DNA from: Pseudomonadota bacterium
GTDB taxonomy: Bacteria; CALINM01
Assembly: GCA_026415985.1 (NCBI GenBank)
Contig: JAOAGA010000069.1
Coordinates: 1-8,424 of the forward strand
Reading direction: 5' to 3'
Length of the DNA stretch: 8,424 nt
The notes under the pieces were generated by a model. The model searched no databases and was not told the origin of the DNA. It saw nothing but the letters and a program-made list of their open reading frames with translations. This document shows, piece by piece, positions 1 to 4,875 of the stretch (within the stretch, counting starts at the first letter, position 1; every line of letters begins with the position of its first letter). Both the position numbers and the translations under genes were made by a program.

Positions 1-580
1 GGGTGGATATAACAACCGCATCAACCCTTTTTGGTAACCCGTCAATATACTCGATTGTAACCTGAGACTTCCCGTCAGGCTTGAAAAAATTAATAATCTT
101 TTTCTTTCTGACCTCTGCTAACCTCATTGACAGTTTGTGAGCAAGATATATCGACATTGGCATATAACCTTCAGTCTCGTCTGTTGCATAACCAAACATA
201 AGCCCCTGATCACCTGCACCCTGCTCTTCATAAAGCCCTTTACCCTCATCAACTCCCTGAGCAATATCGGGAGACTGTCTGTCTATAGAAGTTATGACCG
301 CACAGTTTTCTGAATCAAAGCCAAGTTCTGGCTCATTATAACCAATATCCTTAACAACGGATCTTGCCAGGTCAGGTATATTTACTATAGCCTTTGAGGT
401 AATCTCGCCTGCAACAAATATCAAGCCGGTGGTTACAAGAGTTTCACAGGCAACCCTTGACTCAGGATCCTGCTCAATCATTGCATCTAAAACTGCATCG
501 GAAATCTGATCCGCCACCTTATCGGGATGTCCTTCTGTAACAGACTCTGAAGTAAAAAGAAATCTTTTCTTATGACTCAT
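1..580 (-). CDS. metK: S-adenosylmethionine synthetase (MetK), N-terminal part, cut by the window edge
   Basis: MetK makes S-adenosylmethionine from methionine and ATP in the cytoplasm, supplying the main cellular methyl donor. The reverse strand encodes 193 codons from ATG at 580 and is still open at position 1, so about half of a usual 385-400 residue enzyme is present. The protein starts [20 protein letters not shown]. His18, Asp20 and Lys21 lie in the conserved ATP/Mg-binding GHPDK motif, and the signature GAGDQG lies at residues 121-126, followed by LMFGYATDE. The start is fixed by a strong AAGGAGG ribosome binding site 9 nt upstream and by agreement with the family N terminus. It follows ssrA on the same strand after 167 nt, and a candidate promoter lies just upstream of it. 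No frameshift is visible. The family call is secure; only the C-terminal half is unseen. Confidence 0.97.
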   Translation of the reverse strand, partial: MSHKKRFLFTSESVTEGHPDKVADQISDAVLDAMIEQDPESRVACETLVTTGLIFVAGEITSKAIVNIPDLARSVVKDIGYNEPELGFDSENCAVITSIDRQSPDIAQGVDEGKGLYEEQGAGDQGLMFGYATDETEGYMPMSIYLAHKLSMRLAEVRKKKIINFFKPDGKSQVTIEYIDGLPKRVDAVVIST

Positions 581-589
581 TATTACCCG

Positions 590-596
590 CCTCCTT
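590..596 (-). promoter_or_regulatory. Shine-Dalgarno sequence of metK
   Basis: The reverse strand reads AAGGAGG, ending 9 nt before the metK ATG at 580. It is a near-perfect match to the anti-Shine-Dalgarno sequence and fixes the start codon. It contrasts with the SD-less starts of smpB, the cyclase and the phosphoesterase in this window. Confidence 0.85.
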
Positions 597-616
597 TTTA
601 TGCTTAAATTACGTTA

Positions 617-645
617 ATTTTAGCAAAAGAAGACGGAATTTTAAA
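617..645 (-). promoter_or_regulatory. Candidate proximal metK promoter with extended -10
   Basis: Read on the minus strand, a TTTAAA -35-like hexamer (640-645) is followed by a 17-nt spacer and TAAAAT (617-622). The -10 box is preceded by TGC, giving an extended -10 (TGnTAAAAT). Transcription would begin near 610, leaving a leader of about 30 nt that contains the ribosome binding site. The 13-bp repeat at 627-639 fills most of the spacer, so a protein bound there would compete with RNA polymerase. This is a pattern match by eye; the -35 box matches consensus at 4 of 6 positions. Confidence 0.45.
627..639 (-). repeat. Direct repeat copy 1 (ATTCCGTCTTCTT)
   Basis: ATTCCGTCTTCTT on the minus strand is exactly repeated at 709-721, 82 bp away. 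Similarity extends on the TAAA side in both copies with small gaps (616-639 against 701-721). This copy lies in the spacer of the candidate proximal metK promoter. It may be an operator or the product of a local promoter duplication. Confidence 0.6.
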
Positions 646-700
646 TAAAAATAATGCCTTGGGGTTACAAAAAAATCTGTTTTTATAAATTTCAGGAAAT

Positions 701-706
701 AATTTA
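701..706 (-). promoter_or_regulatory. Candidate distal metK promoter (extended -10)
   Basis: Minus-strand TGTTAAATT (701-709) directly follows repeat copy 2 and resembles the TGCTAAAAT after copy 1. It would start transcription near 694 and give a leader of about 115 nt ahead of metK. The hexamer 17 nt upstream of it, TTCATT at 724-729, is a poor -35, so the assignment rests mainly on similarity to the proximal copy. Confidence 0.3.
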
Positions 707-708
707 AC

Positions 709-721
709 AAGAAGACGGAAT
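709..721 (-). repeat. Direct repeat copy 2 (ATTCCGTCTTCTT)
   Basis: This is an exact 13-bp match to the copy at 627-639, in the same orientation. It lies 27 nt beyond the 3' end of ssrA and is followed by an extended -10-like TGTTAAATT. As in copy 1, the repeat and a promoter-like box travel together, which favours a duplicated regulatory unit over chance. Confidence 0.6.
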
Positions 722-747
722 ACAATGAAAAATTTAAAGATATCCTT

Positions 748-1096
748 TGGTGGAGGTGGTGGGAATCGAACCCACGTCCGAAAAGGTCCAATTATGAGCC
801 ACTACAGGCTTATTCCGGATTTTAAGTTTCTCCTTTAAATCTCCTCCGGACAGGATCTTTAAAGGATAGCCTTGCTTGGTTTCGCCTCTTTAGTGTAAGG
901 CATGCTAAAGAAGCTATCCTGTATATCTGACGACTGCTTATGCCTACAGGCAAGCTTAAGCAACCGTTGCAGTCTTAGTTATGCTGCAAGAGCGAGTTTT
1001 GGTTCGGCACTTGTGTGCGTGAGCCTGTTTTACGAGGTGACTCACCTCGGCCTGCGACTCAAAATCTTTCCTCCCCGTCGAAGCCTTGACACCCCC
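748..1096 (-). ncRNA. ssrA: tmRNA (transfer-messenger RNA)
   Basis: tmRNA is charged with alanine, enters ribosomes stalled on broken mRNAs with SmpB, and supplies a short reading frame that tags the nascent peptide for proteolysis. On the minus strand the RNA starts GGGGGTGTCAAGGCTTCGAC and ends with an encoded CCA at 748-750, 349 nt in all. The first seven bases (GGGGGTG) pair with CACCTCC before the ACCA end, with one G-U pair. The T-arm is GTGGGTTCGATTCCCAC. PK1 is recognisable: CGAGGT/ACCTCG forms a stem and loop bases GTGAG pair with the downstream CTCAC. Further pairings (AGGATAGC at 913-920 with GCTATCCT at 863-870) fit PK2-PK4. It is a one-piece tmRNA. The 5' end lies 3 nt after the smpB stop. 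No clear terminator follows it. Confidence 0.97.
979..1008 (-). other. tmRNA proteolysis tag reading frame (AEPKLALAA)
   Basis: Within ssrA, GCC at 1008-1006 aligns with the resume codon position of other tmRNAs, just after PK1. It opens a frame A-E-P-K-L-A-L-A-A ending in TAA (981-979). With the alanine carried by the tRNA domain, the added tag would be AAEPKLALAA. The LALAA end matches the hydrophobic C-terminal degron recognised by ClpXP-type proteases. The frame is fixed by the LALAA-stop. The exact resume codon is inferred by alignment from memory to the E. coli layout; one codon earlier (AGT) is possible but less likely. Confidence 0.8.
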
Positions 1097-1099
1097 TAA

Positions 1100-1570
1100 C
1101 TATCTGAGTTTATAAAATTTTTCTATTCTGTCTATTTCGCGTTTTTCTTCTCTTTCTTTAATTTTTTGTTTCTTGTCGTATTCTTTTTTCCCGCGGGCCA
1201 ACGCAATCTCTATTTTTATTTTACCACTTTTAAAATAAAGTTTCAACGGAACGAGTGAGTAGCCCTTTTGCTGTATCTTTCCTATAAGTCTCATAATTTC
1301 TCTCTTGTGGAGAAGTAACTTCCTTACCGCTGTCGGTTCGTGATTCTCATAGGTAGAGTATGGATAGGGCTGAATATTCATATTGTGTATAAAAGCCTCA
1401 CCATTTCTGATAAGGCAAAAGGCATCCTGTATGTTAACCTTTCCAAGCCTTATTGATTTAACCTCCGATCCTTTTAACACAATACCTGCCTCAAAACTTT
1501 CCACTATTTCATAGTTAAATCTCGCCTTCTTATTATCGCTGATAATTTTTATATTTCCATTGTTTGCCAT
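1100..1570 (-). CDS. smpB: SsrA-binding protein SmpB
   Basis: SmpB binds the tRNA-like domain of tmRNA and mimics the missing anticodon arm so that tmRNA can enter stalled ribosomes. From ATG at 1570 the product is 156 residues, the normal family length. It starts MANNGNIKIISDNKKARFNY, followed by the family core ESFEAGIVLKGSEVKSIRLG and the NIQDAF, HNMNIQPY and LIGKIQQKGYSLVPLKLYF segments. The C-terminal tail is strongly basic (GKKEYDKKQKIKEREEKR), as expected for the part that reaches into the mRNA channel. The frame stays open upstream to an ATG at 1630, but those 20 extra residues are absent from the family and would overlap the divergent cyclase start. There is no Shine-Dalgarno sequence before 1570. 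A TATGAT box at 1584-1589 would place the transcript start about 7 nt before the ATG. The stop (TAG, 1100-1102) lies 3 nt from the tmRNA 5' end. Confidence 0.95.
   Translation of the reverse strand: MANNGNIKIISDNKKARFNYEIVESFEAGIVLKGSEVKSIRLGKVNIQDAFCLIRNGEAFIHNMNIQPYPYSTYENHEPTAVRKLLLHKREIMRLIGKIQQKGYSLVPLKLYFKSGKIKIEIALARGKKEYDKKQKIKEREEKREIDRIEKFYKLR
1107..1134 (-). promoter_or_regulatory. Possible internal ssrA promoter inside the 3' end of smpB
   Basis: On the minus strand TAGACA (1129-1134, 5 of 6 matches to the -35 consensus) is followed by a 16-nt spacer and TAAACT (1107-1112, 4 of 6 matches to the -10 consensus). Transcription would begin near 1100, about 4 nt before mature tmRNA. 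This could supply tmRNA independently of smpB read-through. The region codes for the AT-rich end of SmpB, so a chance match is quite possible. Confidence 0.3.
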
Positions 1571-1583
1571 ATTTTGATATTTT

Positions 1584-1589
1584 ATCATA
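1584..1589 (-). promoter_or_regulatory. Candidate smpB -10 box
   Basis: TATGAT on the minus strand lies in the 43-bp gap between the divergent smpB and cyclase starts. It would give a start site near 1577 and a leader of about 7 nt. No good -35 is present at the usual spacing (ATTTTT at 1607-1612), so this is tentative. Confidence 0.3.
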
Positions 1590-1613
1590 TAAGTTAATGA
1601 AAATGAAAAAATT

Positions 1614-3530
1614 ATGAAGTTTAAAGACATTAAAAATAAAGCCTTCTTCTTTTTGTTTCTCTTTTCTCTGTTAGTCTTTAACCTGATTGTTTACTACATT
1701 AATCCTGAGTTTCTTAAGGAAGTCGAACTCAGAACCTATGACTGGAGAATGAGTATCAGCGAAAAAAAAATTAATGCCGATGATATTGTTATAGCAACGA
1801 TAGATAACAAAAGTCTGGATATTATTGGCAGATGGCCCTGGGATAGGGATGTATTTGCAAAATTATTAAGGATGATATCAGACGGTGGGGCTAAGGTTAT
1901 AGCCATAGACGTTCTTTATACAGAAAGCTCAAAGGTTTCAAAAGATGATGAGCTGGCAAAGGCCCTGAATAATGGAAAAACGGTTTTGGCAACTGCCTTT
2001 AGTTTTGAGGAAGAGATACCCTTACCGTCAGAAAAAGAGGAATATTACAAAAACTCTTCCTATCAACTGGTTAATGAAAGTTACTACAATGAGACCCCTG
2101 TTGCATCAGGTGTTTTCGCCCCTTTGACAAAGTTTATTAAAAACTCAAGATTTTTAGGACATATAAATATGTTTCCTGATATAGATGGTGTAGTAAGAAA
2201 AGAGTTTACAGCGATAAAATACGGAGATTTTTATCTGCCGTCTTTTATGGTTCAAACTTATAAGATTTTTAATAATCTCCCTGATGATGAGGTTATATTA
2301 GTCCCCGGAAAACAACTGATATTAAAAGATAAAGTAATCGAGCTTGATCTCAATTCCGGCTTTCTCATTGATTATTTCGGTGAAGAAGGCTCTTTTAAAA
2401 GGGTATCTTTAGGAGAGTTATATAATGGCAGTGTGTCGAAGGATGTTTTTAAGGACAAAATTGTTCTTGTAGGCGCAACTGCTTTGGGAATATATGATTT
2501 GAGGGTTACCCCAACCTCTCAAAATATGCCCGGTATAGAAAAGCATGCCTTTGCCATTGAAAATATGATAAACAACAGGTTTATAAAAAAGGCTGGTAAT
2601 AACTACACTTTAGCGATGATTATATCCATTTTTTTAATCTACTCAATCTTTGGTATTAATCTTCGGGTTTTCGGCAGTACTTTACTTGGAATTATAGTTA
2701 TAATGTTTTTTTCTTTTATTGCTTACATAAGTTTTAACAACTTTAATATATGGATTAACTTTGTCTATCCTGCCATGTCCGCTCTGTCAATGTTTTTAGG
2801 AACAATTATTTACAAATATGGTATTGAGGAAAAATCAGGTAGGGAGATTAAAAAGATATTTTCCAGCTATGTCAGCGACAAGATCGTAAACGAGCTTATA
2901 AAAAACCCCGAGATGGCTAAACTTGGTGGTGTAAGAAAGGAGATAACCGTTTTGTTTGCCGATGCAAGGGGGTTTACAACCTTTTCTGAACACCACACAC
3001 CTGAAGAGGTGGTTCAGATACTGAATGAGCTTTTAGGTGCTATGACAGATGTAATTATGAAAAACGACGGAACCCTTGACAAGTTTGTGGGAGATGAGAT
3101 AATGGCTCTCTGGAATGTCCCCCTCGATCAGAAAGACCATGCATTTAAGGCAGTTGTATGTGCCGTTGAAATGGTCAGAAAAAACAGAGAGCTTGCAGAA
3201 AAATGGAAAAGAGAAAATAAAGACCCGCTTATCCTTGGTATTGGCATAAATTCCGGTGAAGCAATCGCAGGGAACATGGGAGCGGAAGGCAAGAAGATGG
3301 ACTATACTGTAATTGGTGATACGGTAAATTTAGGGGCAAGGGTCGAGGCTTTAACAAGACCTATGAATGCTGATATACTTATAACAGAGTTTACATATAA
3401 TAAGGTCAGGGATGAGCTGAAAAACATTCAAGGCATTGAGATTGAAGAATGTGAGCCTCAAAAGGTCAAAGGTAAAGCCGAACCAATAAGGATTTTTAAG
3501 ATAAAAGTTGATGAGGTGAGTGATCATTAG
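1614..3530 (+). CDS. CHASE2-domain membrane adenylate/guanylate cyclase (class III)
   Basis: The 638-residue protein is a likely receptor cyclase that senses an extracytoplasmic signal and makes cyclic AMP (or GMP) in the cytoplasm. It has an N-terminal membrane helix (about 10-29), a CHASE2 sensor domain (about 35-320, with GRWPWDRDVFAKLL and GGAKVIAIDVLYTE), three membrane helices (about 333-349, 353-373, 380-400) and a catalytic domain (about 435-632). Catalytic residues are present: metal-binding Asp450 (FADARGFT) and Asp494 (KFVGDEIMA), purine-contacting Lys490, and transition-state Asn572 and Arg576. The second substrate-specifying position is Thr565 (DYTVIGDTVN), typical of class IIIb enzymes. 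Lys with Thr favours ATP over GTP. The start at 1614 has no Shine-Dalgarno sequence, but it directly precedes the expected membrane helix. The gene is divergent from smpB and lies 53 bp before a nitroreductase gene on the same strand. An A9 run at 1762-1770 falls near codon 50. The ligand is unknown. Confidence 0.93.
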   Translation: MKFKDIKNKAFFFLFLFSLLVFNLIVYYINPEFLKEVELRTYDWRMSISEKKINADDIVIATIDNKSLDIIGRWPWDRDVFAKLLRMISDGGAKVIAIDVLYTESSKVSKDDELAKALNNGKTVLATAFSFEEEIPLPSEKEEYYKNSSYQLVNESYYNETPVASGVFAPLTKFIKNSRFLGHINMFPDIDGVVRKEFTAIKYGDFYLPSFMVQTYKIFNNLPDDEVILVPGKQLILKDKVIELDLNSGFLIDYFGEEGSFKRVSLGELYNGSVSKDVFKDKIVLVGATALGIYDLRVTPTSQNMPGIEKHAFAIENMINNRFIKKAGNNYTLAMIISIFLIYSIFGINLRVFGSTLLGIIVIMFFSFIAYISFNNFNIWINFVYPAMSALSMFLGTIIYKYGIEEKSGREIKKIFSSYVSDKIVNELIKNPEMAKLGGVRKEITVLFADARGFTTFSEHHTPEEVVQILNELLGAMTDVIMKNDGTLDKFVGDEIMALWNVPLDQKDHAFKAVVCAVEMVRKNRELAEKWKRENKDPLILGIGINSGEAIAGNMGAEGKKMDYTVIGDTVNLGARVEALTRPMNADILITEFTYNKVRDELKNIQGIEIEECEPQKVKGKAEPIRIFKIKVDEVSDH

Positions 3531-3571
3531 TAACCTAATGCAGAAAGAAGTATCAGGGTTCAAATAAATTT

Positions 3572-3578
3572 AAGGAGG
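3572..3578 (+). promoter_or_regulatory. Shine-Dalgarno sequence of the nitroreductase gene
   Basis: AAGGAGG lies 5 nt before the ATG at 3584 and fixes that start. The 53-bp gap after the cyclase stop shows no strong promoter or terminator by eye, so the gene may be read from the cyclase transcript. Confidence 0.85.
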
Positions 3579-3583
3579 ACATC

Positions 3584-4144
3584 ATGACTGTCTTTGAGGC
3601 AACATTAAAAAGAAGAAGTGTAAGAAAGTTTAAGACCCAGCCAATACCCGAAGAGGTCATAACAAAAATGCTCGAATCTGCAAGGTTTGCCCCTTCCTGG
3701 GCAAATACCCAATGCTTCAGGTTTATCCTTTTAAAGGAAGATACATCAAAAAACAGGATATTAGAAGCCTTTTCACCAAGAAATCCTGCCTATTCCAGTA
3801 TTCTTGCTGCACCACTTGTTGTGGTTGCCTTCGCAGAGAAGAAAAAATCTGGCTTCTATAAAGGGGAAGCAGTAACTAATAAAGGTGACTATTGGTATAT
3901 GTTTGACACAGCCTTAGCACTCCAGAATATGGTCTTAACTGCATGGGAAGAGGGGGTTGGCTCCGTATATCTGGGCCTCTTCGATGCCGAAAAGGTAAGA
4001 GTTTCTCTAAATATACCGGATAATTTTGAAGTGGTTGCAATCGTTCCTTTTGGCTACCCTGATGAAGAGCCTAAATGTCCGCCGAGAAAGGAAATAAGGG
4101 AGATTGTTTATTATGAGAGTTATACCGATTCAAAGGATTTATAA
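3584..4144 (+). CDS. Nitroreductase-family flavoprotein
   Basis: This 186-residue protein belongs to the FMN-dependent nitroreductase superfamily, whose members use NAD(P)H to reduce nitro compounds, quinones, flavins or enones. Family marks are the N-terminal RRSVRKF (residues 10-16, the phosphate/FMN-binding Arg-Ser segment), APSWANTQCFRF (36-47, the usual APSxxNxQPWxF), a central helix DTALALQNMVLTAWEEGVGS that packs at the dimer interface and flavin, and a C-terminal VVAIVPFGYPDEEP segment. The length is on the short side of the family, as in stand-alone minimal nitroreductases. No signal peptide is visible, so it should be cytoplasmic and dimeric. The physiological substrate cannot be read from sequence. 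Cys44 replaces the frequent Pro in the NxQPW motif. The gene ends inside the 3' end of the opposing phosphoesterase gene, overlapping it by 25 bp. Confidence 0.92.
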   Translation: MTVFEATLKRRSVRKFKTQPIPEEVITKMLESARFAPSWANTQCFRFILLKEDTSKNRILEAFSPRNPAYSSILAAPLVVVAFAEKKKSGFYKGEAVTNKGDYWYMFDTALALQNMVLTAWEEGVGSVYLGLFDAEKVRVSLNIPDNFEVVAIVPFGYPDEEPKCPPRKEIREIVYYESYTDSKDL

Positions 4145-4815
4145 ATCTTTTCCTGCTGAATTTTTTTAACGAAGTCTACATCATAACCGACATTTCTTAT
4201 GTAGAATTTGGGCATTTTATCAATCTCGATTATCATATATGAGGCGTTGGGGCTGTTATCATCGGGAACTCCAACGCTTCCCGGATTAACAACATAACCT
4301 TCCTGAGTGGTCAAGACCATACTTTTATGGGTATGTCCACAGGCTATTATATCAACCATATTATCTCTCAAAAGGCTCTCCAGATAAAAAACCGATGTAT
4401 CAGGATAAATATAATTTGAGATACCCGATGGGCTTCCGTGAACAAGGAGCATCTTAAAATTCTGAAAAGTAAGATTAATCTTTAACGGTAAACCAGAAAG
4501 AAAATCAACTACCTCTTTTGAGACATTCTCTCTTGTCCAGAGATATAATTTTTTTTTATCGTCAGGAAGATTTTTCATAAGATACAAAAGCCCTTCCTTT
4601 TCACTGGGATGTATTACCGCCTTATCGTAGTTACCAAGAATAGTTATAATATTTTTCTCAACAACAAACTCAATGGTCTCTTCGATAAAGGGGAAGTAAC
4701 CGACTAAATCTCCCAGTGAATAAATCTGAGCTACACCTTGTTCTTTTAGATCCTCATATACCGCTTTGAGGGCAAAAAAATTGGAATGAATATCAGAAAG
4801 TATTGCAATTTTCAT
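4120..4815 (-). CDS. Calcineurin-like metallophosphoesterase
   Basis: The 231-residue protein is a compact cytoplasmic metallophosphoesterase of the YfcE/MJ0936-like group (Metallophos_2 type), with two metal ions bound by conserved motifs. Visible motifs are D8-I-H10 (MKIAILSDIHSN), G35-D36 (SLGDLVGY), G61-N62-Y63-D64, H126-G-S (LLVHGSPSG) and G160-H161-T-H163, then VVNPGSVGVPDD. The residue after Asn62 is Tyr in place of the usual His of the GNHD/E motif, which is normally catalytic. The substrate is unknown; relatives act on phosphodiesters or nucleotides. The ATG at 4815 has no Shine-Dalgarno sequence, and a good promoter match places the transcript start 2-3 nt before it. It is divergent from pilB across 60 bp and convergent with the nitroreductase gene. 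An A9 run (minus strand, 4549-4557) encodes the Lys-rich segment near residue 88. Confidence 0.93.
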   Translation of the reverse strand: MKIAILSDIHSNFFALKAVYEDLKEQGVAQIYSLGDLVGYFPFIEETIEFVVEKNIITILGNYDKAVIHPSEKEGLLYLMKNLPDDKKKLYLWTRENVSKEVVDFLSGLPLKINLTFQNFKMLLVHGSPSGISNYIYPDTSVFYLESLLRDNMVDIIACGHTHKSMVLTTQEGYVVNPGSVGVPDDNSPNASYMIIEIDKMPKFYIRNVGYDVDFVKKIQQEKIYKSFESV

Positions 4816-4823
4816 TAAATATA

Positions 4824-4852
4824 GGTATAAACTTAATTAAAACATTTTTCAA
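4824..4852 (-). promoter_or_regulatory. Candidate promoter of the metallophosphoesterase gene
   Basis: On the minus strand TTGAAA (4847-4852) and TATACC (4824-4829) are separated by exactly 17 nt. The -10 is a moderate match, the -35 a good one. The predicted transcript start is at 4817-4818, only 2-3 nt upstream of the ATG at 4815, which would make the mRNA practically leaderless. This agrees with the missing Shine-Dalgarno sequence. Confidence 0.5.
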
Positions 4853-4875
4853 GTAAATTTTACATGAGAGATTAG

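Noticed and set aside
581-747. SAM riboswitch upstream of metK
   Set aside because: The leader is AT-rich and lacks the conserved GC-rich helices and core of SAM-I or related classes; only the 13-bp repeats stand out.
731-747. ssrA terminator
   Set aside because: AAAG-GATAT-CTTT followed by AAATTTTT gives only a 4-bp stem; too weak to call as an intrinsic terminator.
755-790. tRNA-like T-arm and acceptor suggesting a separate tRNA gene
   Set aside because: There is no D-arm or anticodon arm nearby; the sequence is the tRNA-like domain of tmRNA, with its 5' half at 1075-1096.
609-791. 60-residue minus-strand open frame across the metK leader and the ssrA 3' end
   Set aside because: It runs through the tmRNA T-arm and acceptor stem, has no family resemblance and no ribosome binding site; the tmRNA explains the region.
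902-1099. 65-residue plus-strand open frame
   Set aside because: It lies entirely antisense to ssrA, whose structure explains the sequence conservation; no coding evidence.
1571-1630. Longer SmpB starting at 1630
   Set aside because: The 20 extra residues are hydrophobic, unlike any SmpB N terminus, and overlap the divergent cyclase start; 1570 gives the family length.
3351-3563. 70-residue minus-strand frame at the cyclase 3' end
   Set aside because: It is antisense to the well-supported cyclase coding region, with no family resemblance.
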